Assembly: GCA_049334165.1 (NCBI GenBank)
Contig: JBEGHD010000004.1
Source of the DNA: JBEGHD01 sp049334165
GTDB taxonomy: Bacteria > Bacteroidota > Bacteroidia > Flavobacteriales_D > Sanyastnellaceae
Reading direction: 5' to 3' (one strand)
Length of the DNA stretch: 64,000 nucleotides
Part shown: positions 1 through 6,521 of the stretch, in pieces
Numbering within the stretch: position 1 is the stretch's first letter
Layout: the number at the start of each line of letters is the position of its first letter
Translations under genes and position numbers: made by a program
The notes under the pieces: generated by a model
Told to the model about the DNA's origin: nothing
Database searches by the model: none
The model's input: only the letters and a program-made list of their open reading frames with translations

Positions 1-1
1 T

Positions 2-286
2 ATTAGCGTTAGAATACATCTGGATCAAACCACTGAGAAAAATGGTGCACTAAAAGTACTCCCGGGCTCTCACAAAAAGATTCTGACGAACTCTGAAGTG
101 ACTTTGATAACGGAAAACAGTGAGGCCCAAATTTGCGAAGTTCAACCAGGTGGGGTTCAGTTTATGAAGCCTCTCCTTCTCCACTCTTCCTCGAAATCTT
201 GGTCACACAAAAACCGCAGAGTGATTCACCTTGAATTCAACCCTCTCGAATTGCCTGAAGGAATGGAATGGGCTGAGAGAATTTAA
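2..286 (+). CDS. Phytanoyl-CoA dioxygenase (PhyH) family protein, C-terminal part
   Basis: The reading frame is open from the first bases of the window, so the gene starts upstream. About 94 codons remain. They carry the C-terminal half of the double-stranded beta-helix fold of Fe(II)/2-oxoglutarate dioxygenases: an HLDQTTEKNGALKVLPGSH stretch (the usual 'D.T.eNGal.vlPGSH' segment of PhyH proteins), then a GGVQFMKPLLLHSS segment containing the distal metal-binding His, then RRVIHLEF with the Arg that normally binds the 2-oxoglutarate carboxylate. The family hydroxylates varied small molecules; the substrate here cannot be told. The proximal HxD site may be partly outside the window. Family assignment is good; function is not specific. 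Confidence 0.75.
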   Translation: MSVRIHLDQTTEKNGALKVLPGSHKKILTNSEVTLITENSEAQICEVQPGGVQFMKPLLLHSSSKSWSHKNRRVIHLEFNPLELPEGMEWAERI

Positions 287-439
287 TACAGTATTGAAAA
301 GTACGGACCTGACACATTAACAGTCAAACACATCGAGACTGACTCATTTACACTTTTGCTCATTCAGGTTATTTAAATCGCTAAGAGTGCTGACTGCCCT
401 GGGATTCAGTTGAGTGGATTTAGCTGAAATTTAAAATTT

Positions 440-447
440 TACCTTTG
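440..447 (+). promoter_or_regulatory. Candidate -7 element (TAccTTTG) of the FKBP gene
   Basis: TACCTTTG matches the Bacteroidota sigma-A -7 consensus TAnnTTTG. It lies about 95 bases before the ATG at 542. No well-spaced TTG -33 box is seen, so this is a candidate only. It makes the in-frame TTG at 455 unlikely to be the true start, because that codon would sit almost on the transcription start. Confidence 0.4.
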
Positions 448-541
448 CAAAAAATTGATTTGTCAGGTTTTGCCGCATTTTTGGCCCACGGTACAATCAT
501 TGATCCCTGGTGAATCAGCAAATAACAAAAAGCAATTTTTT

Positions 542-970
542 ATGAGTCAAGTAAAAGAAAACGACACTGTAAAGGTGCATTACACCGGAAAGCTTTCAAA
601 CGGGGAGGTTTTTGACAGCTCTGTAGATCGTGAACCACTAGAGTTCACTCTCGGTCAGGGACAAATCATCCCAGGGTTCGAAAAAGAACTGATCGACATG
701 AAAGTGAATGAAAAGAAAACTTTTGAGATCAGCTCTGATGATGCTTACGGAGATGTAAGAAAAGAACTGATTCAGGAAGTGCCTAAAGACAATCTTCCGC
801 CAGACATTAAGCCTGAAGTAGGAATGGGTCTTGTTTCGAAAACTCCTGAAGGACAGGAAATGCGCCTTACAGTACAAGAGGTAAAAGACGATGCTATCGT
901 TGTGGATGCCAATCACCCATTGGCTGGAAAAGACCTCGTTTTCGATATCGAAGTTTTGGAAATTAAGTAA
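542..970 (+). CDS. FKBP-type peptidyl-prolyl cis-trans isomerase (SlyD-like)
   Basis: This 142-residue protein is a peptidyl-prolyl isomerase that helps proteins fold in the cytoplasm. It opens with the FKBP motif VKVHYTGKLSNGEVFDSS, followed by a GQGQIIPGFEKELIDM segment of the active-site pocket, and then an inserted-flap region (DAYGDVRKELIQEVPKD) before VVDANHPLAGKDLVFDIEVLE, which is the arrangement of SlyD-type FKBPs. The His-rich metal-binding tail of E. coli SlyD is absent. The start was placed at the ATG at 542 rather than the upstream TTG at 455, because the FKBP domain begins about 8 residues after this ATG and the extra upstream peptide is low quality. It is followed by a strong bidirectional terminator. 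Confidence 0.92.
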   Translation: MSQVKENDTVKVHYTGKLSNGEVFDSSVDREPLEFTLGQGQIIPGFEKELIDMKVNEKKTFEISSDDAYGDVRKELIQEVPKDNLPPDIKPEVGMGLVSKTPEGQEMRLTVQEVKDDAIVVDANHPLAGKDLVFDIEVLEIK

Positions 971-990
971 GCAGACAACTGCATTAACAT

Positions 991-1025
991 AAAAAAGCCT
1001 GATGGAAATTCCATCAGGCTTTTTT
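991..1025. terminator. Bidirectional intrinsic terminator
   Basis: A 17-bp perfect inverted repeat (AAAAAAGCCTGATGGAA and its complement) around a central A, with the A-run on one side and T-run on the other. It lies between two convergent genes (FKBP and mazG) and can stop transcription from both sides. Confidence 0.9.
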
Positions 1026-1047
1026 TGTAGGTCATTATCATAGGAGC

Positions 1048-1809
1048 TTAAATTGACTTAGCTGCTTCCCAGTATTTGTCCATTTCTTCGAGGGACATCT
1101 CCCCCATTTTTTTGCCGTCTTTGGCAGATTGTTCCTCGAGATACTGAAATCTGGAAATGAATTTTTTATTGGTTCGCTCCAGCGCATCGTCTGGATTGAT
1201 GCCTTTGAACCTGGCAAAGTTGATCAAGCTGAATAAAACATCGCCAAACTCCTCCTCCATTTTCTCCGACCCTTTGTCTGCCTCTTCTTTAAACTCATTG
1301 AGCTCTTCCACCACTTTCTCCCAAACCTGGCTGTCTTTTTCCCAATCGAAGCCTACTCCCCTGGCCTTGTCCTGAATGCGGCTTGCTTTAACAAGAGACG
1401 GAAGCGAGTTAGGAACTCCTTCCAGAACAGATTTCTTTCCCTCTTTAAGCTTGAGCTTTTCCCAATTGGCTTTCACCGTTTCTTCATCATCGGCTTTCAC
1501 ATCCCCATAAATATGAGGGTGACGAGAAATCAGCTTGTCGCAAATGGCGTTGAGTGAGTCGGCAATATTGAAATCATTTGTTTCAGAGGCGATTTTCGAG
1601 TAAAAAACCATGTGAAGCAAGATATCACCAATTTCCTTCTTGATCTCTTCCATATCCTTTTCAAGGATGGCATCGGTCAGTTCGTAAACTTCCTCGATGG
1701 TGAGATGCCGCAGGCTGTCCATGGTTTGCTTTCGGTCCCAGGGGCATTTCTCCCGCAGGTCGTCCATGATGTTTAGCAGTCGCTCAAAAGCTTTCAGTTT
1801 CTCGTCCAT
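1048..1809 (-). CDS. mazG: Nucleoside triphosphate pyrophosphohydrolase MazG
   Basis: A 253-residue MazG that hydrolyses (d)NTPs to monophosphates and pyrophosphate, part of nucleotide-pool house-cleaning. The sequence shows the two tandem MazG domains of the full-length family: the N-terminal one opens with LREKCPWDRKQTMDSL and continues with the metal-binding EEVYE and EIGDILLHM helices; the C-terminal one has VVEELNEFKEEA and EEFGDVLFSLINFARF, again with the E..E...E and EFGD metal ligands. Length is close to E. coli MazG (263 residues). It is transcribed away from the PagL-like gene, with its own TAtcTTTG element just upstream. Confidence 0.95.
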   Translation of the reverse strand: MDEKLKAFERLLNIMDDLREKCPWDRKQTMDSLRHLTIEEVYELTDAILEKDMEEIKKEIGDILLHMVFYSKIASETNDFNIADSLNAICDKLISRHPHIYGDVKADDEETVKANWEKLKLKEGKKSVLEGVPNSLPSLVKASRIQDKARGVGFDWEKDSQVWEKVVEELNEFKEEADKGSEKMEEEFGDVLFSLINFARFKGINPDDALERTNKKFISRFQYLEEQSAKDGKKMGEMSLEEMDKYWEAAKSI

Positions 1810-1825
1810 GATCTCAAATTTTTGT

Positions 1826-1858
1826 CAAAGATAAAGTTTGCACAAGAGACTCTGCCAA
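1826..1858 (-). promoter_or_regulatory. Candidate sigma-A promoter of mazG
   Basis: Read on the minus strand there is TTG (1858-1856), a 22-base spacer, then TAtcTTTG (1833-1826), the Bacteroidota -33/-7 pattern. The spacer is slightly long. The mazG ATG follows 17 bases after the -7 element. Confidence 0.5.
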
Positions 1859-1876
1859 CTAAACGGATTAGACTAA

Positions 1877-1884
1877 TATCTTTG
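1877..1884 (+). promoter_or_regulatory. -7 element (TAtcTTTG) abutting the PagL-like start codon
   Basis: TATCTTTG is a perfect TAnnTTTG match and ends only 4 bases before the ATG at 1889. Transcription would begin at about the start codon, so the mRNA may be nearly leaderless, or translation may really begin at the second ATG at 1901. Confidence 0.5.
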
Positions 1885-1888
1885 AGCC

Positions 1889-2995
1889 ATGATTAGCTGG
1901 ATGTCCAAACTCTCTTTTCTACTCTTGGGACTGTTACTGGGAATGTCGCTTTTTGGGCAGACAGATAGCAATCAGAAAGTGACCTCGAAACTTTCATTGA
2001 GTGCCGCCCCTCAAGGTGGTTTTGTGATTGCTCACCGAGATCAAATGCGGCACCTTATTCAGGGACACACATCCGGGATCACACTTTCAATCGAGAAAGA
2101 ACTCAACGGGTCAAAGTCATGGCACCAGCCTTATCGGTACCCGACTCTCGGTTTTGAATTGTTTGCCGCAAATCTTGGCAACCCCACCCAGATGGGAAAT
2201 GCCTATAGCGGCATGAGCTACATCTTGCTGCCACTTAATAAATCTGAAAAATTTAGAATCTACATTAAGCCAGGTATTGGAATCGGTTACGTGACAAAAA
2301 TCTACGACCCTGAAACCAACTCGAAGAACTTCGCCATCGGATCGAAGATAAACGGTGCTGTGATGCTTGAGTCCGGATGTGAAATCGTGCTATCCAACCG
2401 ACTCAAGATATTTCCGGGCATTAGGTTGACACATTTTTCGAATGCGGCTTATCAAAAGCCCAACCTAGGCTACAATGTCCCTTCAGTTTTTGTGGGCGTG
2501 AAATGGACCGCTCGCGAAGGAAACAGAATTGAAACCGACTCTGACCCGACAGAGCCTTCCCCTTACCTCCTATCGGTTTATGGAGGCTTTGGAGTGAAGG
2601 AAAACTTCCCGCCAAAAAGTGGAAAGCGTATGACCTATACTCTGAGTAGCATGATCGAAAAGAGAATCTCTTTAAAAAGCTCGTTGGCCGTGGGGCTCGA
2701 TGCATTTTACAACGGAGGTATCGAAGATCCCGATGCAGAGTTGAATCAGCCAACACCGTCAAGCAAGAAAATACTCGTTGGAGCTTTTGGAGGTTATGCT
2801 TTTCACCTCCACAGATTTAGGATTCTTTTGCAAGCCGGGCTCTACATTCATGACGAATACAAAAGAAACGGCATTCTCTACAATCGGTTTGGCTTGCGAT
2901 ACAAGATCACAGAAAGACTCGAAGCTGGATTGCATTTAAAAACTCATATAACAGTTGCCGATCATTTTGAGCTGGGGCTCGGTTACAGATTTTAA
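1889..2995 (+). CDS. Acyloxyacyl hydrolase (PagL-like lipid A deacylase) with a C-terminal extension
   Basis: A 368-residue outer-membrane beta-barrel protein with an N-terminal signal peptide (hydrophobic LSFLLLGLLLGMSLFGQ). The first ~210 residues resemble the PagL/acyloxyacyl-hydrolase family seen in Bacteroidota; the catalytic His-Ser pair fits the LTHFSNAAY motif followed by NLGYN, at about residues 175-190. Such enzymes remove an acyl chain from lipid A in the outer leaflet. The C-terminal ~150 residues form a second set of amphipathic strands ending in an aromatic residue, which suggests a further half-barrel not present in the short PagL proteins. ATG at 1901 is an alternative start. 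The gene is 3 bases upstream of the lipoprotein gene, probably co-transcribed. Confidence 0.7.
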   Translation: MISWMSKLSFLLLGLLLGMSLFGQTDSNQKVTSKLSLSAAPQGGFVIAHRDQMRHLIQGHTSGITLSIEKELNGSKSWHQPYRYPTLGFELFAANLGNPTQMGNAYSGMSYILLPLNKSEKFRIYIKPGIGIGYVTKIYDPETNSKNFAIGSKINGAVMLESGCEIVLSNRLKIFPGIRLTHFSNAAYQKPNLGYNVPSVFVGVKWTAREGNRIETDSDPTEPSPYLLSVYGGFGVKENFPPKSGKRMTYTLSSMIEKRISLKSSLAVGLDAFYNGGIEDPDAELNQPTPSSKKILVGAFGGYAFHLHRFRILLQAGLYIHDEYKRNGILYNRFGLRYKITERLEAGLHLKTHITVADHFELGLGYRF

Positions 2996-2998
2996 CAA

Positions 2999-3736
2999 AT
3001 GAAGCAAAGTGTTTTTTTCATAGCGATGATTCTGCTAACTGCTAGCTGCAATAAGCCCGATGCACCAGACTGCTTTACACGTGCAGGTGACGTTGCCCAA
3101 GAAACGCGAACCCTGGAAAATTTCACCAGAATCGACCTCCACGATCTCATTGAGCTTACCATTGTTGAAGATACCAGTGCGACTTTTGCCATTGTAACAG
3201 CCAATGAAAACCTTCTCGATAAAATTGTGACGGACGTAGAAGCAAACGTTCTCACTATTGATAATGAAAATACCTGCCGGTTTGTGAGGAGCTTTAAAAA
3301 CAAGGTGTCCATAGAGCTACACACTTCAGATCTCAGTGCTCTCATCAACTACGGCCAGGGAAAAATTCAATCGACCAACCAACTTAAAACGGATGTCTTC
3401 TTTTACGAGCAGAACCACGGGGTTGGCGATGTGGACCTCTCGCTTGAGGCGGATTCGGTGAGTGTGATTTGTCACACCGGAATTGGAAACATAAAGTTGA
3501 CAGGTACAACGCAAAAAGTGGGTTTGTTCAATGGTGGATATGGTGTGATAGACGCCAGGTACCTCCAGTCTGAGCAGGCTTTTGTAAACAACTCCTCGGT
3601 CAATGACATTTATGTAAACTTTTCGGAATACCTCTTTGCCTCAATCAGTTTAGATGGAAACATCTACTATTCAGGCCCATCTGCTAATGTGGAGCCAATC
3701 ATTCAGGGAAGCGGTGAACTTATCCCTCTCGATTAG
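2999..3736 (+). CDS. Lipoprotein with GIN/DUF2807 (head GIN) domain
   Basis: A 245-residue secreted lipoprotein: the N-terminus has a signal peptide ending in the lipobox LTASC (Cys at residue 17). The rest is built of short beta-strands (for example TRIDLHDLIELTIVED near residues 43-58 and DVDLSLEADSVSVICHTGIGNIKLTG near 140-165), the pattern of the DUF2807 'putative auto-transporter adhesin head GIN' domain, a right-handed beta-solenoid common in Bacteroidota. Its biochemical role is unknown. It follows the PagL-like gene after 3 bases and is likely in the same operon. Confidence 0.75.
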   Translation: MKQSVFFIAMILLTASCNKPDAPDCFTRAGDVAQETRTLENFTRIDLHDLIELTIVEDTSATFAIVTANENLLDKIVTDVEANVLTIDNENTCRFVRSFKNKVSIELHTSDLSALINYGQGKIQSTNQLKTDVFFYEQNHGVGDVDLSLEADSVSVICHTGIGNIKLTGTTQKVGLFNGGYGVIDARYLQSEQAFVNNSSVNDIYVNFSEYLFASISLDGNIYYSGPSANVEPIIQGSGELIPLD

Positions 3737-3757
3737 ATTTTAACCGAAAGAAGGTAT

Positions 3758-3765
3758 TAAATTTG
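3758..3765 (+). promoter_or_regulatory. Candidate -7 element (TAaaTTTG) of the small Cys-rich gene
   Basis: TAAATTTG matches TAnnTTTG and lies 19 bases before the ATG at 3785. No clear TTG -33 box was found. Confidence 0.45.
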
Positions 3766-3784
3766 CAATCAGAAAGGACAGATT

Positions 3785-3991
3785 ATGAAGTTAGTATTGC
3801 TCACCATAGGATTATTACTTTTAGCTTTTGCTGGAATTGCAATCAAAATTCTTGTGAAGAAGGACGGTAAGTTTGCCGGCACTTGCGCCAGCAACAACCC
3901 GATGCTTCAAGAAGAAGGAGCCTCTTGCTCAGTGTGTGGAGCGCGTCCCGAAGAAAAGTGTCAGGGTGATAAGGATACAGCTGCGGCCTAG
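3785..3991 (+). CDS. Small Cys-rich membrane protein, NqrM-like
   Basis: A 68-residue protein with one N-terminal transmembrane helix (about residues 3-23) followed by a basic KILVKKDGK segment and a short soluble tail with four cysteines at residues 34, 48, 51 and 59 (motifs GTCAS, CSVCG, EKCQ). The layout of one TM helix plus four conserved Cys in a short tail is that of NqrM (DUF539), the maturation factor of the Na+-translocating NADH:quinone reductase. Its convergent neighbour, three bases away, is apbE, which encodes the flavin transferase that loads FMN onto NqrB and NqrC. The link is by architecture and context; the sequence match to proteobacterial NqrM was not verified. Confidence 0.55.
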   Translation: MKLVLLTIGLLLLAFAGIAIKILVKKDGKFAGTCASNNPMLQEEGASCSVCGARPEEKCQGDKDTAAA

Positions 3992-3994
3992 TTC

Positions 3995-5098
3995 CTACTC
4001 TATTTTTTGGATCACTTTTTCCATTCCCTTGCTGGCGAAAGTCTCCCAGTTGCCGTCCTGGTCGTAGATCAGAAATACCTCCAGGTCTAACCCTGGATTC
4101 GCTCTCAAGAAGTCTTTCGTCTTTTCAACTCCCATAACCATAAACGCTGTTGCATAGGCATCTGCAGTCATGCATGAGGGTGTCATCACTGTTGCGCTTA
4201 GCAATGAGTGTTGAACAGGCCAACCGGTTTTAGGATCGATAGTGTGAGAGTACTTTATCCCATCTTTTTCATAAAACTTCCGATAGCTTCCAGAAGTGGC
4301 GATTGAAGTATTGTGCAATTCTACAATGGCTTCGAGTTCTCTTTTCTCAGCATTTTCAATAGGTTTATCGATACCGATGCGCCAAAGAGAGCTATCTGGT
4401 TTAATGCCTCTACAGGTAACCTCACCGCCAATCTCAACCATGAAATTTTCGATGCCGTCCATAAAGAGATAATCGGCAATCACATCTACCGAATATCCCT
4501 GAGCGATGGCGTTGAAGTCGATCTTTGTTGTAGGAACCCCTTTTCTAATCCAGGTAACTTTGTAGAGATGCTCCTTCTCCACTTCTATCATTTCGATGTG
4601 GCTCGGAGTAAACCCGGTAAACTCCATAATTGAGTCCACCTTCTCCTGGGTCATTTCCTGTCTGTTTTCTAGTCCAAACCCATAGGCTTGCACCAGAGGA
4701 TAAACTGAAGGGTCGAAAGCACCATCAGTTTTTCTCCAAATCTCGCGGGCCACTTCGAACACCACGCTCATAAACTTCGTGGAGTCGTAAAAAGCGAAAA
4801 CAGTGTCTGTTCTTGTGAAGTCGTTGATTTGATTGATCAGCGAGCCTTCGCGGTAGGTCGACATGCCTTTGTCGAACTCCAATAGAATAGAGTCAATTTC
4901 GGACTTGTAATCTTTATCAGTGCCCCAGTAGGAAACTGAGTATGTGGTTCCTTGAGCCTCCCCGTTGAGCGTAGTGATCTCGCTTTCTACTTCGCTTTGA
5001 TTTCCCGATGACTTTCCTCCATCGCCACAGCTAGATACTAGTATTGCGAATACAGCAAGTGCAGAATAAACAAATGAAAACTTTATTCTCCGATTCAT
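3995..5098 (-). CDS. apbE: FAD:protein FMN transferase ApbE (lipoprotein)
   Basis: A 367-residue periplasmic lipoprotein that transfers FMN from FAD to a Thr/Ser of target proteins such as NqrB, NqrC or RnfD/G. The start was set at the ATG at 5098 because it gives a proper signal peptide (MNRRIKFSFVYSALAVFAIL) ending in lipobox LVSSC; the upstream in-frame ATG at 5134 only adds a poor leader. ApbE landmarks are visible: GTTYSVSYW near the mature N-terminus, the FAD-binding DFNAIAQGYSVD, a GGEVTCRG loop, and the metal-binding HTIDPKTGWPV, followed by SCMTADAYATAF. Convergent with the NqrM-like gene; no nqr operon lies in the window. Confidence 0.93.
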   Translation of the reverse strand: MNRRIKFSFVYSALAVFAILVSSCGDGGKSSGNQSEVESEITTLNGEAQGTTYSVSYWGTDKDYKSEIDSILLEFDKGMSTYREGSLINQINDFTRTDTVFAFYDSTKFMSVVFEVAREIWRKTDGAFDPSVYPLVQAYGFGLENRQEMTQEKVDSIMEFTGFTPSHIEMIEVEKEHLYKVTWIRKGVPTTKIDFNAIAQGYSVDVIADYLFMDGIENFMVEIGGEVTCRGIKPDSSLWRIGIDKPIENAEKRELEAIVELHNTSIATSGSYRKFYEKDGIKYSHTIDPKTGWPVQHSLLSATVMTPSCMTADAYATAFMVMGVEKTKDFLRANPGLDLEVFLIYDQDGNWETFASKGMEKVIQKIE

Positions 5099-5219
5099 AC
5101 CATTCGAGTTTATCGATCGATGCAAATGTCGCATAATTGTTGCCGGACATTCAAATCGTAGATAAACATTTTAAAAAATTACTAACCTCAAAAATACTGG
5201 AGATACCTTTAGTTTTATT

Positions 5220-5657
5220 TCAAATGGCCATTGCGAACAAGTAACCGAAAATATTCAGTGTTAACCCTACGATCGTTACGATTCCCATATATTGAAACAT
5301 TGCCTTCAAGTTAGAGAAAGACTCATCCATTTCATGTTGATCGATTCGTCTAATTGCTATCAATGCTTTACTGGAAAACCTGAAAAGAAAGAATACAGGA
5401 AAGAAATATACCGCAGCCAGAACCAGGTAAATAATAGTGAATACAAGACCACCTAATTGGTTGATTCCAAAACCACGTCCTATCGCAGAAAAGCTATTTC
5501 CAACCCAAAATGCTAAGAAAACCATCAGAGCAACACCTATAAATCCGACAATCGACAGAAACTTTGCCCATTTGGCTGCTGATTGCAAGTAATCGAGTGT
5601 GTAGCTTGTGAGACCAATTTCTGTGTTGAACTTAGAGTCGAGAGTAGAATCTTCCAT
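5220..5657 (-). CDS. DUF5362-like four-helix membrane protein
   Basis: A 145-residue integral membrane protein. Hydrophobic helices are visible near residues 32-52 (WAKFLSIVGFIGVALMVFLAF), 68-88, 90-100 (FPVFFLFRFSS) and 122-142, with a short acidic linker (RRIDQHEMDESFSNLKAMF) between the last two. This is the organisation of the DUF5362 family found across Bacteroidota. No enzyme motif is present and no function is known. It stands alone between apbE and another minus-strand hypothetical. Confidence 0.6.
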   Translation of the reverse strand: MEDSTLDSKFNTEIGLTSYTLDYLQSAAKWAKFLSIVGFIGVALMVFLAFWVGNSFSAIGRGFGINQLGGLVFTIIYLVLAAVYFFPVFFLFRFSSKALIAIRRIDQHEMDESFSNLKAMFQYMGIVTIVGLTLNIFGYLFAMAI

Positions 5658-5731
5658 AGATAAATTTGTTAAGGATTAAATTTTTAGGAAGCCCAAAATA
5701 GAAATAATCTGATAAGACAAACACTTTTAAC

Positions 5732-6280
5732 CTAAGCGTAATACAAATCAACATCTCGATCGACCCACGACATCAAATCCGGCAGAGTGATTTTTTCTGA
5801 AGACACACGCTCAACCACTTTATCCAGATTAAAAAACCGGTTGGACCGCCTCTTCTCTACTCTTACCATTTCGCACCCGACAGTGCGCGCAAGAAAATGA
5901 CGCCATCTTTTTTCTGTGTTGGTAAAACCGCTATCGCAAATGATTAGAGCTGACTCATGAAAATAGGAGTCAATCAATTTGTGAAACGACTTCCTCTCTA
6001 CATCAATTTTCGCATCGCCTTTAAAACCGTGGCTTTCCAACTCATTTCTAAATCGCTTGGAAAGCTGTTCGATATCCTTCTCATTGGCTCTTTGATCTAA
6101 ATCGAGCAATAGCCCACGAATTTCGAGACCGCAATTTATAGCTCTTTCGGCTGCCTGCTCGGCTACAAAAGTGAAGTTTTCGTCATTACTCAGGTTAAGC
6201 AAAACCGTTACAAAGCCACTCTCTCGCTGGGGTTGGCGGTTAATTTTGTATCGATTGTACTTGAGTTGAGCTCCCAACAT
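5732..6280 (-). CDS. Hypothetical protein, possibly universal-stress-protein-like
   Basis: A 182-residue soluble protein without signal peptide or membrane segment. It alternates beta-strands and helices (SGFVTVLLNLSND, LEIRGLLLDLD, ESALIICDSGFTN), which is reminiscent of a Rossmann-like or universal-stress-protein fold, but no ATP-binding G-x2-G-x9-G motif is seen. The C-terminal third is rich in Arg/Lys (KRRSNRFFNLDKVVERV). I do not recognise the family. It is divergent from htpG; the 240-bp gap between them holds the putative htpG promoter. Confidence 0.6.
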   Translation of the reverse strand: MLGAQLKYNRYKINRQPQRESGFVTVLLNLSNDENFTFVAEQAAERAINCGLEIRGLLLDLDQRANEKDIEQLSKRFRNELESHGFKGDAKIDVERKSFHKLIDSYFHESALIICDSGFTNTEKRWRHFLARTVGCEMVRVEKRRSNRFFNLDKVVERVSSEKITLPDLMSWVDRDVDLYYA

Positions 6281-6455
6281 AAATTTCGTGGTATTGTGAA
6301 ATCAAAAAATAAGCAGAAAACTGAAGTGTAGTTCTATTTTTCTGTTAAATCTGATGCTAACTTTTTGTCCATTCATGGATGCTCAAACTGTCAGAATTGC
6401 CGCCAGCATTCTTTCAATGGGTCATGCCCTGCCCCTTTGTCACAGACAAAAGCGA

Positions 6456-6471
6456 TGGCACTGACTTTGAC
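6456..6471 (+). promoter_or_regulatory. Candidate sigma-54 (RpoN) promoter of htpG
   Basis: TGGCACTGACTTTGAC resembles the RpoN consensus TGGCACG-N4-TTGCW with the correct 10-base spacing between the -24 GG and the -12 G; the only key departure is GA in place of GC at -12. A small palindrome (TTTGTC-aca-GACAAA, 6436-6450) lies immediately upstream and could be an activator site. The htpG ATG follows 50 bases downstream. Confidence 0.4.
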
Positions 6472-6521
6472 AGTCACGGAATGTTTACAAATCGAAAATC
6501 TGAACAAAACCGAAATAATCA

